Notes: generated by a model not told the origin, from the sequence alone. Positions 1 through 8,045 are shown, numbered from the stretch's first letter. The stretch: 64,000 nucleotides of DNA from Fructobacillus broussonetiae (GCF_018437275.1 NZ_JAAMFK010000004.1:62001-126000); one strand, 5' to 3'. Numbers and translations are program-made.

Positions 1-34
1 AGACGTTGAAAAAAGGATTGCCGGAGGAAGAGAC

Positions 35-865
35 ATGCCTGAATTACCAGAAGTCGAAACGGTTCGTCGTGGTTTGACCGCCTTGGTTAAGGAGGCCATC
101 ATCGAAAAAGTTGACCTACCCTATCCAAAGGCGGTGACTTCTGATTTGAAGGCCTTCCAGCAAGAACCGGTCGGTCGAACAATCGAGGCCATCGAGCGTC
201 GCGGGAAGTACTTACTTTTCCGTCTATCCGGCAACGAGACCATCGTCTCTCACCTTCGCATGGAAGGGCAGTACTCGGTGGAACCAAAGGGGTCAACACC
301 TCACAAACACACCGAGGTCATTTTTACGTTAAAAGACGATCGCGTCCTTTTTTACAATGACACCCGTCGTTTCGGTCGTATGACCCTGGTGAAAACGGGT
401 GACGAAATGACACAGGTTTCGGGTTTGAAGGATCTTGGTCCCGAACCAACGGAAGAGACCTTAAGTCTCGACTACATGAAGGAAATCTTCAAGAAGTCGA
501 AGCGACTGATTAAGCCCTTCTTGCTTGACCAGTCAAACATCGCCGGACTCGGTAACATCTATACCGACGAGGTGCTTTGGCAGACGAGAATTCATCCCGA
601 AACGACAACGGATAAGATCTCGAGCCAAAAGATTCGCGAACTCCGAGAAAACATCATTAACGAAATTGCCCGGGCCACAAAGCACCACGGAACAACGGTC
701 CACTCCTTCTCCAACGTCTTTGGAGAGGTCGGCAAATTCCAAAACGAACTCGACGTATACGGTCGGGCAGGGTTGCCATGTCGACGCTGTGAAACACCTT
801 TGAAGAAGATTAAGGTGGCCCAGCGAGGCACGACCTTCTGTCCAAAGTGCCAAAAGAAAAAGTAA
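35..865 (+). CDS. mutM: Formamidopyrimidine-DNA glycosylase (Fpg/MutM)
   Basis: Bifunctional base-excision repair enzyme that removes 8-oxoguanine and other oxidised purines and nicks the abasic site. The protein (276 aa) starts MPELPEVETVRRGL, whose Pro2 is the catalytic amine after Met removal and Glu3 the acid. The RRGKYLLF segment carries the conserved beta-hairpin lysine, and the C-terminus has the C-x2-C-x16-C-x2-C zinc finger (PCRRC...FCPKC). Length is typical. A GGAGGA ribosome site lies 7 bases before the ATG. In lactic acid bacteria mutM normally follows polA; only 34 bases of upstream sequence are visible, so polA cannot be confirmed. The product acts in the cytoplasm on DNA. Identification is secure. 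Confidence 0.97.
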   Translation: MPELPEVETVRRGLTALVKEAIIEKVDLPYPKAVTSDLKAFQQEPVGRTIEAIERRGKYLLFRLSGNETIVSHLRMEGQYSVEPKGSTPHKHTEVIFTLKDDRVLFYNDTRRFGRMTLVKTGDEMTQVSGLKDLGPEPTEETLSLDYMKEIFKKSKRLIKPFLLDQSNIAGLGNIYTDEVLWQTRIHPETTTDKISSQKIRELRENIINEIARATKHHGTTVHSFSNVFGEVGKFQNELDVYGRAGLPCRRCETPLKKIKVAQRGTTFCPKCQKKK

Positions 866-875
866 AAAAATCGTT

Positions 876-1586
876 ATGCTACAAGTTGAACCAATTTCAC
901 GTAAGCGCGTCAAAGTGACCGCTAAAAAACAATTAAAAGAACACTTCAAAAAGGGACTCCAAGCGACTTGGCCCATCATCTTCATGCAGTTGATTCAAAC
1001 GGGGATGTTAGTCTTTACGCTTTACATGTTCTACCGGGGATACGTTTTGTCCCAGTCGGGGGTGAGCGATTCGGGTGCTGACCTGTACTTCTCACGCACG
1101 GTGTCTGGGGCCATTGCCCTTTTGGTTTCCTGGTCGGCAAAGTGGGCGATTATCGATGCCTTTCAAAAGCCTGATCGAAAGCTTTCATGGGCTTCTGGTT
1201 TACAGGCCTTTTCATTCAAGACCTTCTTCCCAGCCTTCCTACTCGCTTTCGTTTCGAAGATTTTACTCTTCTTCTGGTCCTTGTTGATTTTGCCAGCCAT
1301 TGTAAAGGTCTTTTCATACTCGCAGACCTATTACGCCTACAAGATGGATCTGCTCTTCGACCGTAAGCAAGCGTCTTTGACGGACTACATCACCATCTCA
1401 CGACGCGTGATGAGCGGGCGCAAACGGGAACTATTCTTGCTTGAATTGTCCTTTATCGGTTGGCACCTATTCGGTTTGTTAACGTTTGGTTTGGGCTACA
1501 TTTTTGTCACGCCCTACATCAACACTTGCCGCGTGGTCTACTCAACACAAGTATTTTCAAAAGCAATTGAAGGGGTATTGAAATGA
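876..1586 (+). CDS. DUF975 family integral membrane protein
   Basis: Hypothetical polytopic membrane protein (236 aa) with about four to five hydrophobic segments: near residues 30-50, 70-92, 108-140 and 185-220. The C-terminal pattern, in which an SRRVMSG-KRELFLLELSF stretch is followed by a glycine-rich helix and a PYIN motif, is typical of the DUF975 family of Firmicutes membrane proteins, whose function is unknown. The ATG has only a poor ribosome site 10 bases after the mutM stop, and the stop codon overlaps the coaE start (ATGA), so it is translated within the mutM-coaE operon. Its insertion between mutM and coaE is not the usual arrangement. Family call is by eye. Confidence 0.75.
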   Translation: MLQVEPISRKRVKVTAKKQLKEHFKKGLQATWPIIFMQLIQTGMLVFTLYMFYRGYVLSQSGVSDSGADLYFSRTVSGAIALLVSWSAKWAIIDAFQKPDRKLSWASGLQAFSFKTFFPAFLLAFVSKILLFFWSLLILPAIVKVFSYSQTYYAYKMDLLFDRKQASLTDYITISRRVMSGRKRELFLLELSFIGWHLFGLLTFGLGYIFVTPYINTCRVVYSTQVFSKAIEGVLK

Positions 1587-2182
1587 GAGTCATTGCGATT
1601 ACGGGAGGCATTGCCTCAGGTAAGTCCTTTGTGACGAATCAAATCCGAAACGCTGGGTACAAGGTGATTGATGCCGATTTAGTGTCCCGCCAAGTGGTTG
1701 AGCCTGGAACACACACCCTGGAAGAAATTAAGTCTGCCTTTGGCGACCAAATCATTTCAAATGGTGTTTTAGACCGGAAGGCCTTGGGTGAAAAAGTCTT
1801 TTCCAACCCAGCTTTGTTAAAAGAGCTCACCAACATTACGGCGCCAGAAATTCGCTCAAGCATTCAGGACTCGCTTTCGTTTTTTAAAATGAAGGGCGAA
1901 GAAGTAGTTTTCTGTGCGATTCCGCTTTACTTTGAACAAGGATATGACCAGAGTGGCTGGTTCGACCAAGTTGTCGTGGTTGTCTCGGACGAACGCGTTC
2001 AACTCGACCGCTTAATGGCCCGTGATGGATTGGAAGAATGGGCGGCCCAGACTCGGATTAAGTCACAGATGCCAAATGCCGAAAAGAAACAAAAAGCAGA
2101 CGTTGTCATTGAAAACAACGGAACGGAAGAAGAATTACAAAAGCAGGTTTCAGCCTACTTACAAACTTTGAAGGAGAACTAA
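1583..2182 (+). CDS. coaE: Dephospho-CoA kinase
   Basis: Last step of coenzyme A synthesis: ATP-dependent phosphorylation of the 3'-hydroxyl of dephospho-CoA. The protein (199 aa) has the P-loop GGIASGKS at residues 8-15, followed by DADLVSRQVVEPG, and a CAIPLYFEQG segment matching the conserved P-LLFE region of CoaE. Length is normal. It overlaps the preceding membrane protein gene by four bases and its stop codon directly abuts the dnaB start, so the three are co-transcribed and probably translationally coupled. The nrdR gene that usually separates coaE from dnaB in related bacteria is not here. Secure. Confidence 0.97.
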   Translation: MRVIAITGGIASGKSFVTNQIRNAGYKVIDADLVSRQVVEPGTHTLEEIKSAFGDQIISNGVLDRKALGEKVFSNPALLKELTNITAPEIRSSIQDSLSFFKMKGEEVVFCAIPLYFEQGYDQSGWFDQVVVVVSDERVQLDRLMARDGLEEWAAQTRIKSQMPNAEKKQKADVVIENNGTEEELQKQVSAYLQTLKEN

Positions 2183-3586
2183 ATGGTTGAGCAGCAAACA
2201 ACAGAATTTCAAGCAAGCACGCCCTTTGTTTTAGGCGCTGATAGCTCGATTTCTGCTGCCGATTTGGGCTTGGTTTTCAATTTATACATGCCGTTTTTGG
2301 GGCCTAAGGCCTTTGCGCTCTACCAGTTTTTGGTTGAAGAAGAAGCGGGTATGGAGCTAAAGGGAAAGCGTTCCTTTAGCGACCACTACTTGATCATGGA
2401 TTCTCTTTCCATGTCCGTCCCTGATCTCGTTCGTGCCAGGCACGCGCTAGAAGCAGTGTCACTCTTGAAATCGTATTCTGGCACTGCCATGGGTTCTGCA
2501 AGCTACCGCTATGTTTTAAAGCGTCCTTTGACAGCCGCTGCCTTTTTCAAGGAAGACTTGCTCTCAGGACTTCTCTTCCACTACGTTGGTGAAGAACGCT
2601 ACCTGGCGTTAGCTCAGCGCTACCAGGGGCGCAAGGGGAAGCCGTTAAACGATGAAGTTGACCAGTCGGCTTCCTTCCTAAAAGTCTTTGGCATGCCCGA
2701 AGCTACACAGAAGCCGACGGTGAGTGTGGCGGATGGTACGGCTGCAGTAGAAGCGGGAGACTGGGGCAAGGTCGGGTTTGACTTTGTCGGGATGTGCGAA
2801 CTCGTGCACGGAACGACGAAGGAAACCCTCGATCAGTACCTCGACCTCATCATGACCCAGCAGGTCCTCTACGGATTGAACGAATCTGAGATGGCAACGG
2901 CGATTACGCGTTCGATTAACTTAGACGACCACGATTTGAATAAGAAGGCTTTCTTTGCCTACTTGATGCAAAACTGGGATAGTCGCCGTCAAAGCGAACA
3001 GATGGCGGATTTGAACAAGAATAAACTGTCAACCAAAAGTGCTCCTGAACAAGGATCAATAACGGAACAAACGTCTGGAACGCGCCAGCCAAAGAAAATG
3101 ATGGCGCCAAAAAGCGCTGCCCAAAAGAAACAACTCCAAGCATTGTTTGATTCAGCCAACGCGCTGTCCCCGTTTGAGTTTGCAAACGACATTAAGCAGC
3201 GAAACAACGGCTTTATCTCGAGTGATGAGTCAGCAACGTTGTCTTACTTAATTAACAAAAAGACGCTCCCTGTACCTGTTATTAACATTATGATTTACCA
3301 TGTGTTGATCAACTTGGACCGCGCCGTCTTATCAAGGCAAACGATGGACACAATCGCAAATGATTGGGGTAAAAACAACGTGCAGACTGTGCAAGACGCG
3401 GTCGCAGCCATTGAAGCCTACCAAAAGAAACGCTTGGCGAATTCACGAGGACCACGTAACTGGTCAAATCGACCAACGAAGCAGGAACCTGCTTTTGCTA
3501 AAAACAAGGAAACGCAGGATTCGGTTGATCAAGAGGCCGTTAAGCGAACGCTCGACATCGTGAACAAGTACAAGAAAAAGGATTGA
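2183..3586 (+). CDS. dnaB: Replication initiation and membrane attachment protein DnaB
   Basis: Firmicute DnaB (467 aa), the primosomal protein that, with DnaD and DnaI, helps load the replicative helicase at oriC and at restarted forks; it is not the helicase itself. The N-terminal winged-helix-like region (LGLVFNLYMPFLGPKAFALY) and the C-terminal DnaB/DnaD-type region (residues 325-410, ending in the YQKKRL segment) fit the family. A variable, Gln/Lys-rich linker joins them. The start codon follows the coaE stop with no spacer; the ribosome site GGAG lies inside the end of coaE. The dnaI gene follows at once, the conserved order in Bacilli. Confidence 0.93.
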   Translation: MVEQQTTEFQASTPFVLGADSSISAADLGLVFNLYMPFLGPKAFALYQFLVEEEAGMELKGKRSFSDHYLIMDSLSMSVPDLVRARHALEAVSLLKSYSGTAMGSASYRYVLKRPLTAAAFFKEDLLSGLLFHYVGEERYLALAQRYQGRKGKPLNDEVDQSASFLKVFGMPEATQKPTVSVADGTAAVEAGDWGKVGFDFVGMCELVHGTTKETLDQYLDLIMTQQVLYGLNESEMATAITRSINLDDHDLNKKAFFAYLMQNWDSRRQSEQMADLNKNKLSTKSAPEQGSITEQTSGTRQPKKMMAPKSAAQKKQLQALFDSANALSPFEFANDIKQRNNGFISSDESATLSYLINKKTLPVPVINIMIYHVLINLDRAVLSRQTMDTIANDWGKNNVQTVQDAVAAIEAYQKKRLANSRGPRNWSNRPTKQEPAFAKNKETQDSVDQEAVKRTLDIVNKYKKKD

Positions 3587-3591
3587 TTTTC

Positions 3592-4545
3592 ATGCAAGAC
3601 TTAGGAACCGTTCTGAAAGAATTTATGAAGCGCTACCCCGCGATGACGGAGGGTGCCACCGCGCAAACTTTAAAGCGGATTCAAGCGGATCCAGACATTC
3701 AACAGTTCTGGACCGAACACCAAAGTGAATTGAAGCAAGACGCCCTCGTGGTTTCCATGATGGACCTCTTTGAATTCATGCGGGAAAAGAGTCGGGAACA
3801 AGACCCCAAAAAGGCACTTTATCCTGGCTATCGTCCAACTTTAGTTGTTGAAAAGGGCTATCCACACGTTTCTTATGAACCAACAAAGCAGTTGGTAAAG
3901 CAGATGAAGCAAAAGCAATTGTTGACCGCCTTTGCTGTTCCAAAGTCTGCCCTTAAGGCTGATTTAAGTGAAGTTGTCCAAGATTTCGTGCAGGACTCAG
4001 GACGAGCAAAAGCCATGAACGTCGTGGCGGATACACTGAGCCATTTGATTGAAAAGAAGCAGACAAAAAGTGACCGCTTTATCCCTGGTGTGTACCTTTC
4101 TGGTGATTTTGGGGTTGGGAAAACCTTCTTGATGGGGGCTTTTGCCAATTCCTTAGCAAACAATGAAATTCCTGTGATGATGGTGCACTGGGCATCGGTC
4201 ATTGAAGATCTCAAGGCCACGTTTAAGAAGAAAAATGATGAATCATTGAAAACGATGGTTAATCAAATGAAGCAAGTATCGGTTTTGATTATCGATGATA
4301 TTGGTGCCGATACGTTAACTTCTTGGTCGCGTGACGCTATCTTAGGTGTTATTTTGGAATACCGGATGCAACACGAACTGACGACTTGCTTCACGTCAAA
4401 CTTTGAAATGGATGGGTTGCAGGATTACTTGGCCCAAACCAAAGATGGTGTTGAGCAGGGGAAGGCGGCTCGTTTGATGCAACGTGTGCGTTTCTTGTCT
4501 GAACCACTCCAAATGAGTGGTGAAAACCGTCGTTTGATGCGTTAA
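3592..4545 (+). CDS. dnaI: Primosomal protein DnaI (helicase loader ATPase)
   Basis: AAA+ ATPase that loads the replicative helicase (DnaC in Bacillus nomenclature). The 317-aa protein has an N-terminal helicase-binding domain and a C-terminal ATPase with Walker A GDFGVGKT at about residues 162-169 and Walker B VLIIDDIG near 229-236. The ATG at 3592 is chosen because AAAAGGA ends 9 bases before it; an in-frame TTG at 3583 touches that ribosome site and is less likely. The gene overlaps nothing but sits 5 bases after the dnaB stop. Downstream neighbours are YibE/F genes rather than the thrS gene often found here in Bacilli. Confidence 0.96.
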   Translation: MQDLGTVLKEFMKRYPAMTEGATAQTLKRIQADPDIQQFWTEHQSELKQDALVVSMMDLFEFMREKSREQDPKKALYPGYRPTLVVEKGYPHVSYEPTKQLVKQMKQKQLLTAFAVPKSALKADLSEVVQDFVQDSGRAKAMNVVADTLSHLIEKKQTKSDRFIPGVYLSGDFGVGKTFLMGAFANSLANNEIPVMMVHWASVIEDLKATFKKKNDESLKTMVNQMKQVSVLIIDDIGADTLTSWSRDAILGVILEYRMQHELTTCFTSNFEMDGLQDYLAQTKDGVEQGKAARLMQRVRFLSEPLQMSGENRRLMR

Positions 4546-4560
4546 TAAAGAAGGTTACTT

Positions 4561-5646
4561 ATGCAAGCAGTCATTAAAAAAGCAGCCATTCTGCTTGGAA
4601 TGGCCTTGCTCTTCTTTTTCTTTGGTCGAATGGACAGTGCTTTTTACCAACAGCCGGTTGGTGAAGTGCTGTCTCAAAAGACCAGCTTTGTTTCCGATAG
4701 CCAAGATGAACACGGAAATCAAGATCAATCTTATAAACAAACGTTAAAAGTCAAAGTCATCAATCGCTCGAATAAAGTGGTTGAAATCGAAAACGACTAC
4801 CTGTCCTCCAAGGCTGAAAGTAGTCGTTATCGGGTACATGACCAATTGCTATTGAGTAAAATTGGTAGCCAGTACCAAGTCGACATGCCCAAGCGTGATT
4901 CGCTCCTCTTTGGCTTGGTAGCCTTATTGTTAACGGGCTTGTACATGGCTTCCGGACGAAAGAAGTTCTCTTATTTAACCCTGGCATTAGTATTCAACGC
5001 GATGTTGTTCTTATCGGTTGTCATCTGGGACGCTCGTTCAAGATCACTGCCGGTACTCGCTCTTTTTGTTATTTTGGCCGTGCTTCTATCAGCCATTGCT
5101 CTGGTATTCGTTCTCGGTCGAACGAAACAGGCCTTCATCACCTGGGTGTCGACTTGCCTGGCGACCTTGTTAGCGCTTGTCGCGATGGCTTTGGCGATGA
5201 CGGTCACCGGGGGTGCTGGCGTTCACTTTGAGACGATGTCTTACGTGACCCAGGTACCCGCACCAATCTTCTACAGCCAGGCTGTCATTGGTGTCCTTGG
5301 CGCTGTTATGGACGAGTCGGGTGACATTGTTGCAGGTCTTTTTGGAATGCAGCGTGAGTCAGCAAACCGGACCTTTTCGGAATACTATAAGTCCGGTTTG
5401 TCTATCGGAAAGGAAATCTTAGGTACCTTAACAAACGTGCTCTTCATGATTTTCATTGCTGAAACCATTCCGATGGTTGTGTTGATGCTTCGAAATGGCA
5501 ATAACTGGAGTTATATCTTGGATCAGGCAATGAACTTAGGTATCCTACAGACGGTGGTCTCTGCTCTTGGAATTGTTTGGGCTGTTCCGGTGACAGCCTT
5601 CCTGGCTGCACGTCGTCTGACCAAGGAAAAGGAGGTAGCAAAATGA
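4561..5646 (+). CDS. YibE/F family membrane protein, long member
   Basis: Membrane protein of 361 aa. A first hydrophobic helix (residues 5-22) precedes an extracytoplasmic-looking beta-rich part (about 30-115), then seven or so membrane helices. The VTQVPAPIFYSQAVIGVLGAVMDESGDI segment and the later TNVLFMIFIAETIPM stretch are characteristic of the YibE/F family (PF07907), which is of unknown function. Bacilli often carry two adjacent family members, as here: the next gene overlaps this one by four bases (ATGA). The start has an AAGAAGG ribosome site. Probably a heteromeric membrane complex with its neighbour; that is inference from the pairing. Confidence 0.85.
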   Translation: MQAVIKKAAILLGMALLFFFFGRMDSAFYQQPVGEVLSQKTSFVSDSQDEHGNQDQSYKQTLKVKVINRSNKVVEIENDYLSSKAESSRYRVHDQLLLSKIGSQYQVDMPKRDSLLFGLVALLLTGLYMASGRKKFSYLTLALVFNAMLFLSVVIWDARSRSLPVLALFVILAVLLSAIALVFVLGRTKQAFITWVSTCLATLLALVAMALAMTVTGGAGVHFETMSYVTQVPAPIFYSQAVIGVLGAVMDESGDIVAGLFGMQRESANRTFSEYYKSGLSIGKEILGTLTNVLFMIFIAETIPMVVLMLRNGNNWSYILDQAMNLGILQTVVSALGIVWAVPVTAFLAARRLTKEKEVAK

Positions 5647-6431
5647 ATGCGATTTTACTGTTAATCATTTTGCTCTTCTTGTCACTTTTTTGGATTGGTA
5701 AGAAGCAGGGGATGCTCACATTCTTGGGACTCTTCTTAAACTGCTTCTTATTGTTCTTGCTTATCACACTGGTTAACTGGGGATTTTCACCACTCGTTGT
5801 GCTCGTTGTGATGTCCGTGTTAATTCTATCCGTTGCGATTTTTCTATCAACTGGGCGGAGCCGCGTTTTAACCATCACCTGGCAGTCGGCGATTGTCGTG
5901 CTTGGCTTCATCATCTGCTTGGCCTATCTCGCTGAATACCTGGGCTACTTGCAAGGCTACACTTTGGAGAACTCGGATGAGTTGGAAGGCCTCTCAATGG
6001 CGGTCGGCATTGACTTTAGTAACCTGGCCGTCATCGTTATGGTCATTTCAGCGCTTGGTGCGATTGCGGAAGCCGCGATGGCCGTGACAGCCGATCTCTT
6101 TGAGGTGGTTGAACGGACACCTGAAATTAGCCTGAAAAACTTGAAGAAGCAGGGACAGGTCATTGGTTCTCAAATTCTCGGGACGGCGATTAACACGCTG
6201 TTCTTCGGGATGCTTGGTGCAAACATTCCGCTGTTTGTCTGGTTCTTCCGCCTGCACTATTCGCTTGCGGAATTTCTGAACGCGAAGTTGCTGATTTTTG
6301 AAGTGGTGACCATGCTCCTCGGAATGCTTGGAATCCTCGCGGCTATTTTGGTGGCAAACTACTTGGTTGAACATGCTTTTGCAAAAGAAGGAAGGGAGAT
6401 TCTAAATGAATCAGACATTTACGTTGATTGA
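5643..6431 (+). CDS. YibE/F family membrane protein, short member
   Basis: Second YibE/F protein, 262 aa, almost entirely hydrophobic with about six to seven helices. It shares with the first the motif around VISALGAIAEAAMAVTADLFEV and the GTAINTLFFGMLGANIPLF stretch. The ATG at 5643 is chosen because GGAGGT stands 6 bases upstream; a further in-frame start at 5577 lies deep inside the previous gene and has no ribosome site. It lacks the soluble N-terminal region of its partner. The 3' end overlaps the next small gene by 26 bases, suggesting a three-gene translational unit. Function unknown. Confidence 0.85.
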   Translation: MNAILLLIILLFLSLFWIGKKQGMLTFLGLFLNCFLLFLLITLVNWGFSPLVVLVVMSVLILSVAIFLSTGRSRVLTITWQSAIVVLGFIICLAYLAEYLGYLQGYTLENSDELEGLSMAVGIDFSNLAVIVMVISALGAIAEAAMAVTADLFEVVERTPEISLKNLKKQGQVIGSQILGTAINTLFFGMLGANIPLFVWFFRLHYSLAEFLNAKLLIFEVVTMLLGMLGILAAILVANYLVEHAFAKEGREILNESDIYVD

Positions 6432-6708
6432 AGAAATTACTCGTAACGACGGTTCCGTCTACTATGAGTTAGGAAATGTTACGGAGAATTCCCGCGCAGA
6501 ATACGCAGCGGACCACGGTTTCATCAAGGAAGTCCGTATCTTGAAGATGAACGTTCCGCGTTCTTCCCACTTGGAAAAAGTCGAAGCCTACCTTAATGAA
6601 ACCTACGAGGAATTGCCAATTGAGTGTGATCACTTCCCTGAATGGAAGAAGACACCTGAAATTCAAAAAGAGATGGACCAAATTCTTTTAGACAACAAGT
6701 TGGGGTAA
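6406..6708 (+). CDS. Small soluble hypothetical protein, 100 aa
   Basis: Acidic, apparently soluble protein of 100 aa that I do not recognise. It has no signal peptide or membrane segment; mixed alpha/beta composition with repeated Tyr/Glu-rich stretches and an LEKVEAYLNETYEELP helix in the middle. The gene begins inside the end of the second YibE/F gene (26-base overlap, different frame) with a GAAGGGAG ribosome site 7 bases before its ATG, which supports it being real and coupled to the membrane pair. It is the last gene before tRNA-Cys. A cytoplasmic partner of YibE/F is possible but unsupported beyond location. Confidence 0.75.
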   Translation: MNQTFTLIEEITRNDGSVYYELGNVTENSRAEYAADHGFIKEVRILKMNVPRSSHLEKVEAYLNETYEELPIECDHFPEWKKTPEIQKEMDQILLDNKLG

Positions 6709-6746
6709 CGTGCTTTCGTTAATCTGAATTTGCTGGGCTGAAGCGC

Positions 6747-6775
6747 TTGATATTTAGCTCATCTTTCTTTATAAT
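6747..6775 (+). promoter_or_regulatory. Promoter of tRNA-Cys
   Basis: TTGATA and a perfect TATAAT separated by 17 bases, placed so that transcription would start about 17 bases before the mature tRNA-Cys. Near-consensus sigma-A promoter, as expected for a stable RNA gene. Confidence 0.8.
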
Positions 6776-6799
6776 CATAAGCGTTGTTTAACGCTTAAT

Positions 6800-6870
6800 G
6801 GTGGTATAGCCAAGCGGTAAGGCATGGGTCTGCAACACCCTGATCACCGGTTCGATTCCGGTTACCACCT
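6800..6870 (+). tRNA. tRNA-Cys (GCA anticodon)
   Basis: A 71-nt cloverleaf. Acceptor arms GGTGGTA and TACCACC pair over seven bases with discriminator T (U73, the cysteine identity base); the D-arm contains AGCCAAGCGGTAAGGC; the anticodon loop reads CTGCAAC, giving GCA; the T-arm carries GGTTCGATTCC. CCA is not encoded. It is a single isolated tRNA with its own promoter; the next strong terminator is the hairpin at 6933-6968. Confidence 0.97.
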
Positions 6871-6932
6871 CTATGTACGTCCGTTTCTCAGTGTGACTGG
6901 AAGCGGGCTTTTTGTTTGAAAAAAGATGGAAT

Positions 6933-6968
6933 AAAAAGGCATGTAGCTCGATGCTGCATGCCTTTTTT
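6933..6968. terminator. Bidirectional intrinsic terminator
   Basis: GGCATGTAGC pairs with GCTGCATGCC (10 bp, one wobble) around the loop TCGAT, flanked by five A on the left and six T on the right. It can stop transcription from tRNA-Cys on the plus strand and from the converging coiled-coil genes on the minus strand. Confidence 0.85.
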
Positions 6969-6971
6969 GAT

Positions 6972-7373
6972 TTAGCGTTTGCACCAGAAGAAACCAAGGC
7001 AACTAACCAAAAGCGTCGTAAGACCAAAGCCAAGCTTTGATATCTTGCTAGATATTTGATCAGACAGCTTATACTCGATTGTTTCCATTCCTTTGATAAT
7101 TGAATCAAGCTTAGTGTTTTGCGACTCGATTCTTTCACTGAGAACGCTTGTTGTGGTTTTTAAATCGGCGATGTCTTTTTGCATGTCGTTTTGACGTTCT
7201 TCTAACTTATCAAAACGTTGATCGACCTTCTCAAAACGCTGATCGATTTTATCGAAACGTTGGTCTACTTTATCGAATCGTTCATCGACTTTTTGGAAAC
7301 GTTCATCAATACTTTTACTTAGCAGTTTAAATTCGTTTTGCGTGACATGGTTATTGTTCTTTGAATCCGTCAT
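6972..7373 (-). CDS. Coiled-coil protein with C-terminal membrane anchor
   Basis: Protein of 133 aa that I cannot assign to a named family. Residues 20-60 consist of near-perfect heptads (RFDKVDQ, RFDKIDQ, RFEKVDQ) predicting a continuous coiled coil; residues 61-105 are also helical and polar; residues 112-130 are hydrophobic and end FWCKR, a short positive tail. This is the topology of a tail-anchored or phage XhlA-like protein. A good AAAGGAG site stands 7 bases before the ATG. It lies downstream of, and resembles, the next minus-strand gene (both begin with a VTxxEF segment). The heptads correspond to five 21-bp DNA repeats. Function unknown. Confidence 0.8.
   Translation of the reverse strand: MTDSKNNNHVTQNEFKLLSKSIDERFQKVDERFDKVDQRFDKIDQRFEKVDQRFDKLEERQNDMQKDIADLKTTTSVLSERIESQNTKLDSIIKGMETIEYKLSDQISSKISKLGFGLTTLLVSCLGFFWCKR
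7210..7314. repeat. Five tandem 21-bp repeats inside a coiled-coil gene
   Basis: Five consecutive 21-bp units (starts 7210, 7231, 7252, 7273, 7294), each containing a variant of CAAAACGTTGATCGA on the plus strand. Each unit encodes one heptad of the minus-strand coiled-coil protein, so gain or loss of units would keep the frame and change rod length. Confidence 0.8.
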
Positions 7374-7391
7374 GTGTTTTCTCCTTTACTT

Positions 7392-7667
7392 TCATCTGCT
7401 GCTAAAGAATAGTCCTAAAATAGCAGCGACGATTGTAACGACACCAATAATTTGGTTCCGGTTCGAACAGGCTAGTTTTTTATCTAATATGAGACTTAAG
7501 TTATCGACTTTACCGTTTAAGACAGTTCCTTGAATTTCCATATCTTTACGTAAAATGGCCATTTCATTCGTTAATTTATCATGGGAACGTTCAATTTTAT
7601 GAGTGAAGTCCTGGAATTCTTGGTGAGTCACGTAGTCATTTGGCTTTCTTGTTTCTTGTACCGTCAT
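7392..7667 (-). CDS. Small coiled-coil, tail-anchored protein
   Basis: Protein of 91 aa, a shorter relative of the next minus-strand gene downstream. The N-terminal part (VTHQEFQDFTHKIER) matches the other protein's VTQNEFKLLSKSIDER; residues 25-65 are amphipathic helix; residues 72-88 (IIGVVTIVAAILGLFF) form one membrane helix followed by SSR. Ribosome site AAAGGAAGG lies 5 bases before ATG. The two genes are 18 bases apart and co-directional, so they form an operon transcribed from the AT-rich spacer. Small phage holin-associated proteins have the same layout, but there is no phage gene nearby. Function unknown. Confidence 0.78.
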   Translation of the reverse strand: MTVQETRKPNDYVTHQEFQDFTHKIERSHDKLTNEMAILRKDMEIQGTVLNGKVDNLSLILDKKLACSNRNQIIGVVTIVAAILGLFFSSR

Positions 7668-8045
7668 TTAGTCCTTCCTTTCCTTGTCAATCGTTGGGTT
7701 ATACTTTAGAAGCGAATAAATTCTCTTTCTTTTTCCCTTCGCGGGATTATACGTCGGAAGTTAGTGGTTATGGTTTTGATGGAGAAAAATTTCTGTCTTC
7801 ATTATATTTCCACAGCACGCCAAAAATTATTCTGATAATGAATGTTACAGAAACTGTGTAGAATAATAATACAACCTGTAAAAAAGTGAGCAAGTTGGCT
7901 ATCAAAGTAACATTAAAAGAATATAAAAGTTTCTATTGAGCCTTTTTGACAAAATAAATATTGAGCAAATTGGCCTATTTTGTATAAATATGTGTTATAC
8001 TATAAGCAATTATTCAAGCGAATAATGGAATAGGAGATATAATTC
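7668..8045. other. AT-rich spacer with divergent promoters, no gene seen
   Basis: About 380 bases, visibly richer in A+T than the surroundings. No convincing coding region: the open frames are short and lack ribosome sites. The right end holds an extended -10 (TG then TATACT at 7996-8001) and, before it, TTGAGC-16-TATAAA (7961-7988), which would drive the SemiSWEET-like gene; AGGAGAT precedes its ATG. The left end must hold the promoter for the coiled-coil pair. Confidence 0.6.

Noticed and set aside
533-985. Minus-strand open frame opposite mutM
   Set aside because: Covers well-conserved mutM zinc finger coding sequence and has no independent support.
7440-7470. Phage attachment site derived from tRNA-Cys
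   Set aside because: Only CCGGTTCGA (9 bases) of the tRNA T-arm recurs here, within a coding sequence; too short, and no integrase is nearby.
7640-7861. Plus-strand open frame of 73 codons in the AT-rich spacer
   Set aside because: Phe/Ser-rich, no ribosome site, overlaps the start of the minus-strand coiled-coil gene.
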